NCBI RefSeq assembly: GCF_003634695.1
Contig: NZ_RBWV01000009.1
Coordinates: forward strand, 186,001-250,000
DNA from: Motilibacter peucedani
GTDB lineage: Bacteria > Actinomycetota > Actinomycetes > Motilibacterales > Motilibacteraceae
Direction of reading: 5' to 3'
Length of the DNA stretch: 64,000 nucleotides
A model generated the notes under the pieces. That model did not search any database, was not told the DNA's origin, and was given only the letters and a program-made list of their open reading frames with translations. Positions 52,957 through 61,535 of the stretch are shown here, piece after piece. Both the position numbers and the translations under genes were made by a program. Position 1 is the stretch's first letter. Each line of letters starts with the position of its first letter.

Positions 52957-54056
52957 GTGGAAACCTCCTGCATGGCAGCGCGCACTCTGGCGACGTATGC
53001 CTTCGTCTCTCCGTACGGCGGGACGCCGCCGTACGAGCGCACAGCCGCAGGTCCTGCGTTGTACGCCGCAAGAGCGGTGTCGACGTCTCCGGAGTAGTCC
53101 TTGAGATAACCGGCGAGCAGCGTCGCAGCACCGCGTACGGCCTGGCGCGGGTCGCTCGGGTCGACCCCGAGCCCGGCGGCCGTGGACGGCATGAGCTGCA
53201 TGAGCCCCACGGCCCCCGCCGGGCTCGTCGCGTCGCTGCGGAAGCCGGACTCCGTCTTGGCCACCGCGGCGAGCAGCGCCGGTGAGACGCCGGCGCGGGC
53301 GCCCTCCGACTGGAACAGCGCGGAGTACGGCGTGCCGGTCAGTGCACCCGCCGCGCCGGTCGCCGCCGTGGCCGAGGGACCCGAGGGCAGCACCCGCCGG
53401 ATCACCGACGGCGTCGCCCACACGTCGGAGACGCGCACCTTGGCGCCGGTGTGCGGCGCCTCGACCATCTTGCCGCCGCCGGCGTAGATCGCCACGTGGG
53501 TCACCGGCGAGTGGAAGAAGAGCAGGTCGCCCGGCTGGGCCTGCGCCAGCGAGGGGATCTTCTCCCCCACCTTCGACTGGTCGGCGCTGACGCGCGGCAG
53601 GGTGACGCCGAGCTTGCCGTAGACGAGCTTGGTGAGCCCGGAGCAGTCGAGCCCCTTGGCGGGGTCGGTGCCGCCCCACAGGTAGGGGATGCCGAGGTAG
53701 TCCTTGGCCAGCGAGACAGCGACCGAGCCGGTCGAGCCCGCGCCGGTCGCCGACGCGGTGCCGCTGACTCCGGCGGTCGAGCCGAGGGCGCCGACGCCGA
53801 GGGCGCTGCTGCTGCCGAGCCCGAGCACGCCGTCGGAGCCCTCCGACCCGTCCGACGACGGGTCGGAGGAGCCGAGCGCGGAGGCCAGGCTGTCGGAGAA
53901 GCTGCCGGTGGCGGCCGACGCGGTGAGGCCCAGCGAGCCCGAGAGCGGCTTCGCGACGTTGCCGCCGGCGGCCAGCGTGCCGATGCGGGCCTGGATGGCC
54001 GCGATGCGGGCCTGCACGTCGGTCATGCCCGAGGGCGCAGCGGCAGCGACGCTCAC
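52953..54056 (-). CDS. Bifunctional wall hydrolase: NlpC/P60 endopeptidase and SLT transglycosylase
   Basis: 367-residue protein with two wall-cleaving domains. Residues about 112-225 form an NlpC/P60 domain with Cys138 (GLDCSGLTKLVYGKLG) and the histidine in VTHVAIYAG. Residues about 243-365 form a soluble lytic transglycosylase with catalytic Glu269 (AKTESGFRSDATSPAGAVGLMQLMP). There is no signal peptide, and it sits between fliJ and fliK, so it is likely exported by the flagellar type III apparatus to open the wall for the rod, in place of FlgJ. The N-terminal 110 residues are Ser/Gly/Ala-rich and may act as export signal. Confidence 0.85.
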   Translation of the reverse strand: MSVAAAAPSGMTDVQARIAAIQARIGTLAAGGNVAKPLSGSLGLTASAATGSFSDSLASALGSSDPSSDGSEGSDGVLGLGSSSALGVGALGSTAGVSGTASATGAGSTGSVAVSLAKDYLGIPYLWGGTDPAKGLDCSGLTKLVYGKLGVTLPRVSADQSKVGEKIPSLAQAQPGDLLFFHSPVTHVAIYAGGGKMVEAPHTGAKVRVSDVWATPSVIRRVLPSGPSATAATGAAGALTGTPYSALFQSEGARAGVSPALLAAVAKTESGFRSDATSPAGAVGLMQLMPSTAAGLGVDPSDPRQAVRGAATLLAGYLKDYSGDVDTALAAYNAGPAAVRSYGGVPPYGETKAYVARVRAAMQEVST

Positions 54057-54493
54057 GACGGGTCCTGCTCTGCTGCGGCGCGGCGGCGGCGCGCGACCGA
54101 GGCGAGGTCGTCGCGCTCGGCGGCGTCGGCGGCCTCCTCCGCGGCGCGGGCCTCTGTCTCGTGGCGCGTGACGACCCGGTCCACGCCCTCGGCCCGGCCG
54201 GCGGCCTCCGACCAGACGGCGAGGCGGGTGTCGACGGTGGCGCGCGCCTCGACGGCGCGGCGGCGGGCGGCGAAGGCGTCCGCAGCGTACGACCGTCCGG
54301 CCACCAGGCTGGCGACGAACGTGCGCGGGTCGCCGTCGACCGGGCCGGACCGGGTGGCGGCGGCCTCGCGCGCGGCGGCGTTCTCCTCGGCGAGCACGGC
54401 GAGCGCCCGGGCCGTGACGACCTCGGCGCGGGCGATGTCCTCCTGGATGCGGCGTACGCGGAGCAGCGTCGCGAGCGGGGAACGGCGGGCCAC
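54053..54493 (-). CDS. fliJ: Flagellar export chaperone FliJ
   Basis: 146-residue, strongly helical coiled-coil protein with the typical start RRSPLATLLRVRRIQEDIAR. FliJ forms the stalk of the FliI ATPase ring. It overlaps the hydrolase gene by 4 bp and starts 1 bp behind the fliI stop. Confidence 0.85.
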   Translation of the reverse strand: MARRSPLATLLRVRRIQEDIARAEVVTARALAVLAEENAAAREAAATRSGPVDGDPRTFVASLVAGRSYAADAFAARRRAVEARATVDTRLAVWSEAAGRAEGVDRVVTRHETEARAAEEAADAAERDDLASVARRRRAAAEQDPS

Positions 54494-54494
54494 G

Positions 54495-55826
54495 TCAGCC
54501 TCCCGCGATCAGCGTCTGGAGCCGGTCCCACGCCTCGGCGGCGGGGGTGACGTCGGAGACCTCCTGCTGGAGGAAGCCGAGCAGCTGAGGCAGCAGCGCG
54601 ACGGCGCGGTCGACCTCGGGGTTGCTGCCCGGCGAGTAGGCGCCGATGTCGATGAGGTCCTTGGCGTCGCGGTGGGCGGCCAGCAGCCGGCGCATCTCGC
54701 CGGCCGCGAGCTTCTGGCCCGGGTTGGTGACGGCGCCTGCGACGCGGGAGATCGACTCCAGCACGTCGATCGAGGGGAAGTGGCCTGCAGTGGCCAGCTT
54801 GCGGGTCAGCACGAGGTGGCCGTCGAGGATCGAGCGGGCCGCGTCGGCGATGGGCTCGTTGTGGTCGTCGCCGTCGACGAGCACGGTGTAGAGCCCGGTG
54901 ATGCTGCCGGCCTCGCCCGGCCCGGCGCGCTCGAGCAGCTTGGGCAGCAGGGCGAAGGTGCTCGGCGGGTAGCCCTTGGTCGTGGGCGGCTCGCCGGCCG
55001 ACAGGCCGACCTCGCGCTGGGCCATCGCCACGCGGGTGAGCGAGTCCATCATGAGCACGACGTCGGCGCCGGCGTCGCGGAACGACTCGGCGATGCGCGT
55101 AGCCGTGAAGGCGGCGCGCAGGCGCACCATGGGCGGCTCGTCGCTCGTGGCGATGACGACCACCGAGCGGGCCAGGCCCTCGGGGCCCAGGTCGTTCTCG
55201 AGGAACTCCCTCACCTCCCGGCCGCGCTCGCCGACGAGGCAGACGACGCTGACCTGCGCCTCGGTGCCGCGCGCGATCATCGAGAGCAGCGTCGACTTGC
55301 CGACGCCGGAGCCGGCGAAGATGCCCATGCGCTGCCCGCGCCCGATGGGCGTCAGGGTGTCGATGGCGCGCACGCCGAGCGAGAGCGAGGCGTCGACCCG
55401 GCCACGGCGCAGGGGGTGCGGCGCGCTGCCGGCGACCGGCGCGTACGGCACGCCGACGAGCTCCGGCCCGCCGTCCATCGGGCGGCCGAGCCCGTCGAGC
55501 ACGCGGCCGAGGAGCTGGGGGCCGACCGGCACCTGGAGCGCGCCGCCGAGGGCGACGACCGGGGAGCCGACGCGTACGCCGGCCATCTCGCCGAGCGGCG
55601 TGCACGAGAGCGACTGCTCGCCCAGGGCGACAACCTCGGCCAGCAGCGGCTCGGGCGTGCCGGGGACGGTGATCGACACGACCTCGCCGACCGCGGCGTC
55701 GACGCCGGACACCGCGACCTCCAGGCCGACGACGCGCGAGACCCGGCCGCTGCGGACCGGAGCCGCGGCCCCGACCGCCTCGGCGAGCAGCGCCTGCAGC
55801 AGCGGAGGGGCCGACAGCACGCTCAC
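54495..55826 (-). CDS. fliI: Flagellar export ATPase FliI
   Basis: F1-beta-like ATPase of 443 residues that drives flagellar type III export. The Walker A motif is FAGSGVGKSTLLSM (about 165), Walker B VVLMMDSLTRVAMAQRE, with the signature YPPSTFALLPKLLERAG. GTG 55826 overlaps the fliH stop (GTGA) and is used in preference to a long upstream open frame; a second GTG lies two codons later. Confidence 0.95.
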   Translation of the reverse strand: MSVLSAPPLLQALLAEAVGAAAPVRSGRVSRVVGLEVAVSGVDAAVGEVVSITVPGTPEPLLAEVVALGEQSLSCTPLGEMAGVRVGSPVVALGGALQVPVGPQLLGRVLDGLGRPMDGGPELVGVPYAPVAGSAPHPLRRGRVDASLSLGVRAIDTLTPIGRGQRMGIFAGSGVGKSTLLSMIARGTEAQVSVVCLVGERGREVREFLENDLGPEGLARSVVVIATSDEPPMVRLRAAFTATRIAESFRDAGADVVLMMDSLTRVAMAQREVGLSAGEPPTTKGYPPSTFALLPKLLERAGPGEAGSITGLYTVLVDGDDHNEPIADAARSILDGHLVLTRKLATAGHFPSIDVLESISRVAGAVTNPGQKLAAGEMRRLLAAHRDAKDLIDIGAYSPGSNPEVDRAVALLPQLLGFLQQEVSDVTPAAEAWDRLQTLIAGG

Positions 55827-56497
55827 GGCGACAAGATCTCCTTCACCCGGGCGAGCGCGGGGGCGATCCGCGCGTCCAACGTCGTTGCTCCACACTCGGC
55901 GACCGAGTCGCCCGACCTGAGCGACGGGTCGGCGACCAGCGTGACGACGTGCGTGCCCACGGGCAGCCCGTCCTGCGAGAGCCCGTGCAGCGTGGCGGCG
56001 TCGTCGGGGTTGAGGCGCACCAGCACCTGCGACACCTCGGCGGGCGCCGCGGCGAGCGCGCGCTGCACCGCGTCCATGCCCGGCGTGCGGGTGGTGCGCA
56101 GGTCGTGGGCGACGAGCGCCTCGGCGACGTCGTACGCGGTGGTCGCGATCAGCTCGCACGCCGCGTCGACCTGCGGTGCCGACCGGCGGGCGAGGTCGGC
56201 GGCGGCCTGCTCCAGCACCGCGAGCGCGGCGTCGAGGCGCGCGGCCTTGGCCTGGTAGCGCGCCTGCTCCTGGGCGATGAGCGTCGCGGTCTGGTCTGCG
56301 ACGGCAGCAGCGGCGGCACGGTGGCCGGCGGCCCAGCCGACCGAGAACCCCTCGGCCTGCGCCTGCTCGCGGACCTTCTCGGGCGAGACGGTCGCGGCGG
56401 CGAGGCGCTGGTCGATCTGCGCGGCGCGCACGGCGGGCGCGGGGTCGAAGGCGGGGCGCCGCTCGACGCCGGGGAGGAACTCAGTCGATGAACTCAT
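55823..56497 (-). CDS. fliH: Flagellar export regulator FliH
   Basis: 224-residue stator-like protein that docks the FliI ATPase to the export gate. It is a long helical protein with the Ala/Gln-rich central coil (about 60-120) and a C-terminal domain with RVRLNPDDAATL-like text (VLVRLNPDDAATLHGL). ATG 56497 is chosen for the strong GGGGGAGG at 5 nt; it overlaps fliG by 17 bp. Confidence 0.88.
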   Translation of the reverse strand: MSSSTEFLPGVERRPAFDPAPAVRAAQIDQRLAAATVSPEKVREQAQAEGFSVGWAAGHRAAAAAVADQTATLIAQEQARYQAKAARLDAALAVLEQAAADLARRSAPQVDAACELIATTAYDVAEALVAHDLRTTRTPGMDAVQRALAAAPAEVSQVLVRLNPDDAATLHGLSQDGLPVGTHVVTLVADPSLRSGDSVAECGATTLDARIAPALARVKEILSP

Positions 56498-57494
56498 CGT
56501 CGCCTCCCCCACCGGGCCGGCGGATGACCAGCTGGCCGCTCTCCTCGAGCTTGCGGATCGCCTGCACGACCTTGGCCTGCGACTCCTCGACCTGCTTGAG
56601 GCGCACCGGGCCGAGCATCTCGACCTCGTCGGCGAGGTTCTCGGCCGCGCGCTCCGACAGGTTCTTCATGATCTTGTGGGAGACGTCCTCGCGGACGCCC
56701 TTCAGCGCGACGGCGAGGTCGCCGGTCTCGACCTCGCGCAGCACGAGCTGGATCGACTTGTCGTCGATGGTCACGATGTCCTCGAACATGAACATCTTGC
56801 TGCGGACCTCTTCGGCCAGCTCGCGGTCGAGGCCCTCGAGACCTTCGAGGATCATGCGCTCGGTCGAGCGGTCGGAGCGGCTGATGATGTCGACCAGCGG
56901 CTGGAGGCCTCCGACCGCGGTCATCTCCGCCGGCTGCAGCACCGACGAGAGCTTGCGCTCGAGCATGTTCTCGACCGCGCGGACGACCTCGGGCGAGGTG
57001 CGGTCCATGACCGCGATGCGGTGGGCGACGTCGGCCTGCATGTCGGGCGAGAGCCCGCTCAGGATCACCGAGGCCTGGTCGGCGCTGATGTGCGCCAGGA
57101 CGAGGGCGATGGTCTGCGGGTGCTCGTCGTGGAGGAACGAGAGGACCTGGCGCGGGTCGGCGCGGTGCAGGAACTGGAAGGGCAGCTCGGCCACGGCGGC
57201 CGAGAGCCGGTACATCAGCTCGGTGGCCTTCTCCTCGCCCATGCTGCGGGCGAGCATCTCGCGGGCGAAGTTCGAGCCGCCCTGGGCGTAGAACGAGCGC
57301 GCCTTCGCGATGCCGTGGAACTCGTGGAGGATGTCCTTGGCCACGTCGCCCTCGACGTCGCGCATGCGCATGATCTCGGCCGTGATCTCCTCGACCTCGT
57401 TCTCGCGCATCTTCGAGAGGATCTTGGCGCTGGCCTCGGGGCCCATGCCGACCAGCAGGATCGCGGTCTTCTGCAGACCGTTCATCTCAGGCAC
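56481..57494 (-). CDS. fliG: Flagellar motor switch protein FliG
   Basis: 337-residue switch protein that meets FliF, FliM and MotA. Features are GLQKTAILLVGMGPEASAKIL, EHPQTIALVLAHISADQASVIL and the C-terminal torque helix with charged residues (DIVTIDDKSIQLVLREVETGDL). GTG 57494 has GGAGG at 8 nt; the ATG three codons later has no better site. A 167-bp gap with repeat P2b separates it from fliF. Confidence 0.95.
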   Translation of the reverse strand: MPEMNGLQKTAILLVGMGPEASAKILSKMRENEVEEITAEIMRMRDVEGDVAKDILHEFHGIAKARSFYAQGGSNFAREMLARSMGEEKATELMYRLSAAVAELPFQFLHRADPRQVLSFLHDEHPQTIALVLAHISADQASVILSGLSPDMQADVAHRIAVMDRTSPEVVRAVENMLERKLSSVLQPAEMTAVGGLQPLVDIISRSDRSTERMILEGLEGLDRELAEEVRSKMFMFEDIVTIDDKSIQLVLREVETGDLAVALKGVREDVSHKIMKNLSERAAENLADEVEMLGPVRLKQVEESQAKVVQAIRKLEESGQLVIRRPGGGGDDEFID

Positions 57495-57587
57495 CGCGGA
57501 GTCCTCCCGTCGTGGTCGTCGTGGCGTCGTGCGTCGCGCTCATGCCCTGGGCATCGGCAGCCGGGGCGTGCCGGTCAAGCCCCCGGG

Positions 57588-57649
57588 CCCCACGACGTCG
57601 TGGTCCTCGGTCGCCGCTCTGGGGCGACCAGGGACCACGACGTCGTGGG
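57588..57649. repeat. Palindromic intergenic repeat P2, copy b
   Basis: A 62-bp element inside the flagellar operon, between fliF and fliG. Both ends are the self-complementary 14-mer CCACGACGTCGTGG, bracketing an inner hairpin TCGCC...GGGGCGA. The outer 18 bases also pair with each other, so alternative foldings compete. Copy a is at 40228. It may reduce read-through or stabilise the fliF message. Confidence 0.8.
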
Positions 57650-57661
57650 CGGAGGGTGGGG

Positions 57662-59308
57662 TCAGGTGCGGCGGTCGGCGAGCCAGCCGCGGAGCAGCTG
57701 GGCGACCTCTTCGGGCTGGCTGTCGACCATCTCGCCGATCTCGGTCCGGACCCGGGCGAGCCCCTCGCCGTTGTCGTCCTCGGGCTCGGCCGCGCCGATG
57801 GCCAGCTGGCCGGGTGCGCCGGTCAGCATGAGCTGGGCCTTCTCGGCCTCCAGCTCGGCGTTGCGCCGCTCCAGCTCGTCGAGCCGCTCGAGCTCGGCGC
57901 GCGAGACCGGCATGCGGGTGCGTGCCTTCTTCGACTTCAGCCAGGTCATCAGCAGCGTGAGCAGCAGGGCGAGGACGAGGACGCCGGTCTTGGCGTACTT
58001 CATCATCTGGCCCTTGCTGGCCAGGGCGGCCTGCGCCTTGGCGGCCTGCGCCGCCTGGGTCGCGGCCGAGGTGTTGAACTGCATGGTCGAGACCTGGATG
58101 GCGTCGCCGCGCTTGGTGTCCAGGCCGGCGGCCTGGGTGACCAGGGACTGGATCTCCGAGGTGTTGACCGACTTGGCGGCCGAGGCGTCCAGCACGACGG
58201 CGATGCTGAGCTTGCGCACGTCGCCGGGGGCCTTGACCTTGACCTCCTGCACGGTGCCGAGCGCGTTGTCCCGAGCCGACTTCTCGTGGGTGTAGCCGTT
58301 GCCGGGCGTGGCGCCCGGAGTGGCTCCGGGTGCCGGCGTCGCGCCGTTGACACCGATGTTGTCCGGGCCCATGACGCCGCTGACGGCCTGGGAGTCGCCG
58401 GCGTACTTCTCGACGTCGCTGCTCTCGGAGATCGCCAGCGGGGTGCCGGTCGGCGCGACGTAGGTGTTGCTCGTGGTCTTGGTGTTGTCGTAGTCGAGGT
58501 CGGCGTTGACCCGGACGACCGCGGCGCCGGGCCCGACGATCGGGTCGAGCAGCGTCTGCAGCTTCTGGACCATCTCGTCCTGGTAGGCGAGCGTCTGCGC
58601 GGAGCGCTCGTCGGCGCTGGCCGCCCCGCTGCCCGAGGTCGAGCTCAGCATCCGGCCGGTGGCCGCGTCGGTGACCGTGACGTCCTCGGGGCTCATGCCC
58701 GAGACGCTGGCCGCGACCAGGTGCGTGATCGAGTTGACCTGCGAGCTGGTCAGCGTCGCGCCCGACTTCATGGTCATCAGCACCGCGGCGGTCGGCTTCT
58801 GCGTGTCGTCGGAGAAGACGTCCTGCTTGGGCACCGCGATGGTCACGCGGGCGTCGCTCACCCCGGCGATCGCCTTGAGGGTGCTCGCCGCGTCGATCTC
58901 GGTCGCCTGCTTGAGCGCGGCGTCCTGCTGGAGCTGCGAGGAGGTGACCGACATGCCGGTGAGCACGGAGTAGCCGTTGTCGGTGCTGTCGTCGATGAGG
59001 CCGGCGCCGGCCATCTGCAGCTTGAGCGCCGACACCTGGTCGGAGGGCACCAGGATCGTGGTGCCGCCGTTCTGGAGCTGGTAGGCGACGCCCGAGCTCT
59101 GCAGCTGGGTGACGACCGCGGCCGCGTCCTTCGCCGAGAGGTTGACGTAGAGCGGCTCCATGGCGGTGCCGCCGGTCAGCTTCGAGAAGAAGACGCCGCC
59201 GAGCAGCAGCACGACGACGGCCACCATCGTCACGGCCTTCTGGCCGGGGGTGAAGGAAGCGAACGCCTGCCACGGCTTGTCGGCGATGCGCTTGAGGTTC
59301 TTCGGCAT
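57662..59308 (-). CDS. fliF: Flagellar MS-ring protein FliF
   Basis: 548-residue membrane protein forming the MS ring. Two helices (about 25-47 and 440-460) enclose the large periplasmic ring domains, with typical GGTAMEPLYVNLSAKDAAAV and EIDAASTLKAIAGVSDARVTIAVP. The C-terminal LGWLADRRT-like end (VAQLLRGWLADR) contacts FliG. The ATG overlaps the fliE stop by one base. Confidence 0.95.
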   Translation of the reverse strand: MPKNLKRIADKPWQAFASFTPGQKAVTMVAVVVLLLGGVFFSKLTGGTAMEPLYVNLSAKDAAAVVTQLQSSGVAYQLQNGGTTILVPSDQVSALKLQMAGAGLIDDSTDNGYSVLTGMSVTSSQLQQDAALKQATEIDAASTLKAIAGVSDARVTIAVPKQDVFSDDTQKPTAAVLMTMKSGATLTSSQVNSITHLVAASVSGMSPEDVTVTDAATGRMLSSTSGSGAASADERSAQTLAYQDEMVQKLQTLLDPIVGPGAAVVRVNADLDYDNTKTTSNTYVAPTGTPLAISESSDVEKYAGDSQAVSGVMGPDNIGVNGATPAPGATPGATPGNGYTHEKSARDNALGTVQEVKVKAPGDVRKLSIAVVLDASAAKSVNTSEIQSLVTQAAGLDTKRGDAIQVSTMQFNTSAATQAAQAAKAQAALASKGQMMKYAKTGVLVLALLLTLLMTWLKSKKARTRMPVSRAELERLDELERRNAELEAEKAQLMLTGAPGQLAIGAAEPEDDNGEGLARVRTEIGEMVDSQPEEVAQLLRGWLADRRT

Positions 59309-59628
59309 CAGGCCTGCATCCTCATGATCTCGTTGAAGGCACCGACAGCCTTGTCACGCAGGGCGACGGTGAGAGAGGTGGCGAGCTTGGCCTCGGCGGC
59401 GGCGACGGTGTAGTCGTGCACGTTGGTGAGGTCGCCGGTCGCGGCCTGGACCGCGAGGGTGTCCTGCTTGGTCTGCGCGTTCTGCAGGCTCTGCAGGCCC
59501 TGGGCGAGGATGGAGCCGAACGACGCGCCGGAGTCGGAGCCCGCCCCGACGCCGCCTGCCGCGCCGGCGCCGGCCGCCTTCGTGACCCCGCCGAGCGCGC
59601 CGGCGAAGCTGATCGGTGCGATGCTCAC
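59308..59628 (-). CDS. fliE: Flagellar hook-basal body complex protein FliE
   Basis: 106-residue protein that links the MS ring and rod. The second half matches FliE: QAATGDLTNVHDYTVAAAEA, TSLTVALRDKAVGAFNEIMRMQ, the typical C-terminus. GTG 59628 overlaps the flgC stop by 4 bp; the longer open frame upstream is not coding. Confidence 0.93.
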   Translation of the reverse strand: MSIAPISFAGALGGVTKAAGAGAAGGVGAGSDSGASFGSILAQGLQSLQNAQTKQDTLAVQAATGDLTNVHDYTVAAAEAKLATSLTVALRDKAVGAFNEIMRMQA

Positions 59629-60035
59629 ACGCCACGACCGACGGAGATGGCGCCCTGGTAGGACTCCTGGGCGGCCTCGACGACCTTGAGGTTGGCCTGG
59701 TAGCCGCGCTGGGCCATGATCAGCTGGGTCATCTCGCTGCCGAGGTCGATGTCGGGCATGCGGACGTTGCCGTCCGCGTCGGCCAGCGGGTTGTCCGGGT
59801 CGCTGACGACCCGGCCCTGCGCGTCGCCGAGGGCGATGCCGCCCACCTGCACACCACCCGCGCCGGAGCCGTAGTCGACGGCCTGCGCCACGACGTACCG
59901 CGCCTGGAAGGCGTTCTCGCTCGTGCGGCGTGCGGTGTTGATGTTGGAGATGTTGTCCGAGACCGCGTCCATCCACTTGCGGTCGACCGTGACGCCGCTC
60001 GCGGCCGAGTCGATCGCGTTGAAGATCCCGGTCAC
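59625..60035 (-). CDS. flgC: Flagellar proximal rod protein FlgC
   Basis: 136-residue rod subunit with the N-terminal FNAIDSAASGVTVDRKWMDAVSDNISNINT and the C-terminal LIMAQRGYQANLKVVEAAQE coiled motif shared by all axial proteins. The GTG start overlaps flgB by 4 bp. Confidence 0.94.
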   Translation of the reverse strand: MTGIFNAIDSAASGVTVDRKWMDAVSDNISNINTARRTSENAFQARYVVAQAVDYGSGAGGVQVGGIALGDAQGRVVSDPDNPLADADGNVRMPDIDLGSEMTQLIMAQRGYQANLKVVEAAQESYQGAISVGRGV

Positions 60036-60388
60036 GCGGCACCGCCGATCGAGGCCTTGATGAGACCGAACTGGTCGTCGACCGCGCGCATCATCAGCGA
60101 GTAGGACAGCTGGGTCTGGGCGCTCGAGAGCGTCTCCTCGTCGAGGTTGACGTTGTTGCCGTCCTCGCGGGTGGGCTCGATCGAGCGGGCGACCGAACCG
60201 GTGACCGACGCGGCAGCGCCGGCGTCGCCGGACTGGACCGCGGAGCGCAGCGCGTCCTCGAACTGGACCTTGTTGGCCAGGAAGTGGGGCGTCTGGAGGT
60301 TCGCGACGTTGTCCGCGATCGCGCGCTGGCGCATCGCGTACCCGTCGAGCGCGCTCTTCAGGGTGACGTTCGTGACGTCGTCAAACAC
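60032..60388 (-). CDS. flgB: Flagellar proximal rod protein FlgB
   Basis: 118-residue rod subunit with ALDGYAMRQRAIADNVANLQTPHFLANKVQFEDAL and the C-terminal SYSLMMRAVDDQFGLIKASI. GTG 60388 is used (GGGAG 10 nt before); a much longer open frame upstream is not coding. A 133-bp gap precedes it, and the TCAA-n15-CCCCGAC at about 60462-60487 is a weak candidate for a flagellar sigma promoter. Confidence 0.92.
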   Translation of the reverse strand: MFDDVTNVTLKSALDGYAMRQRAIADNVANLQTPHFLANKVQFEDALRSAVQSGDAGAAASVTGSVARSIEPTREDGNNVNLDEETLSSAQTQLSYSLMMRAVDDQFGLIKASIGGAA

Positions 60389-60521
60389 GGCCGCAGGTCT
60401 CCCGGGTAGGAAGCGGTCGCCGAGTCCTTGGCTGGTGGAGTGAGCAATCCGTGCTCCACACCAACGTCGGGGCGCGGGACCCGCGGCTTGAGCCCTTCGA
60501 CCTCGCTCGATCGGGCGAGCG

Positions 60522-61535
60522 TCAGCGCGGCTGGGGCACGCGGGCGCGCAGCGAGCGCAGCAGGGAGCGCAGCTCGTCGAGCTGGGCCTGCGGGTGGCGG
60601 CGGCCGGCGGTGTCGACGACCTCGTCGACGCCCTGGAGCAGGTCGTGAGCGCGCTCGACCTGCCCGAGCTGGGCGAGCGCCTGCGCCTCCAGCCAGTCGC
60701 AGTACGCGCGGGGCGCGCCGCCGGCGCGCAGCTCGCCGACCAGGTGCAGGACGACGGAGTCCATCCCGGCTCCGAGCAGCAGCCGGGCGAAGGCGTCGGT
60801 GCCCTGGAGCGCCTGCGGCGTGCCGGGCGCGAGGGAGCGCAGCGCCTCGAACGCGTCGACGGCCTCCTGGAGCCGGTCGGCGCCGACCAGGCTGCGGCCG
60901 AGGTCGAGCAGGACCTGGGCGACCCGCGCCGGGTCGGGGTGGGGGGTCGCGGCGAGGGCGTCGAGGTCGGCCTGGGCCAGGGCGACGTTGCGCACCGACT
61001 TCGCGGCGCGGACCTCCCCGGTGGCGTAGCCGGTGTGGTCGAGGTGCAGGACGCCGGCCGGCACGTCGGCGACCGGGAGCCCAGCACCCGTACGCGCCAC
61101 CAGCCGCTCGTGCACGCGGCCCTCCCAGCGCGCCACCGCGGGGCGGAACAGCCGCTCGGCGCGGTGGGTCCAGGCGCCGCTGTCGGCGTCGTTGCGGATG
61201 GACACGGCGTACGCGTCGGCGCGCCCCGCCGTCAGCAGCGCCCGCAGCGCGTCGACGTCGGCCTCGACGCGCTCGTCGGCGTCGATGCTGAGCACCCAGC
61301 CGCTGGAGACGCCCTCGAGCGCGGCGTTGCGGGCGGCGGCGAAGTCCCCGGTCCACGGGCCGGAGGCGACCTGCGCGCCCCAGGCGCCGGCGAGCTCGCG
61401 GGTCGCGTCGGTCGAGCCGGTGTCGTGCACGCGCACGGCGTCGAGCAGGCCGGCGTCGCGCAGCGGCTCGAGCGAGCGCAGCGCGCCCGGCAGCGCGGCG
61501 GCCTCGTCGCGCACGATGAGGACGACGCTCAGCAC
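60522..61535 (-). CDS. GT2-type glycosyltransferase with TPR-like C-terminus
   Basis: Glycosyltransferase of 337 residues in the middle of the flagellar block. The N-terminal GT-A domain shows SVVLIVRDEAAAL, VHDTGSTDATREL and the metal-binding DXD as LSIDADER. The C-terminal 150 residues contain two or three TPR-like helical pairs (ALQGTDAFARLLLGAGMDS, ALAQLGQVERAHDLLQGVD). TPR-fused GT2 enzymes near flagellar genes often glycosylate flagellin, but the substrate is not shown. The GTG start overlaps the preceding small gene by 7 bp. Confidence 0.8.
   Translation of the reverse strand: MLSVVLIVRDEAAALPGALRSLEPLRDAGLLDAVRVHDTGSTDATRELAGAWGAQVASGPWTGDFAAARNAALEGVSSGWVLSIDADERVEADVDALRALLTAGRADAYAVSIRNDADSGAWTHRAERLFRPAVARWEGRVHERLVARTGAGLPVADVPAGVLHLDHTGYATGEVRAAKSVRNVALAQADLDALAATPHPDPARVAQVLLDLGRSLVGADRLQEAVDAFEALRSLAPGTPQALQGTDAFARLLLGAGMDSVVLHLVGELRAGGAPRAYCDWLEAQALAQLGQVERAHDLLQGVDEVVDTAGRRHPQAQLDELRSLLRSLRARVPQPR

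Noticed and set aside
51283-55605. Open minus-strand frame of 1440 codons
   Set aside because: It joins fliK with other-frame shadows of the hydrolase, fliJ and fliI genes. Only 51283-52956 is FliK.
60389-60521. FliA/WhiG-type promoter before flgB
   Set aside because: TCAA-n15-CCCCGAC only partly fits the flagellar sigma consensus; mentioned as weak and not listed as a feature.
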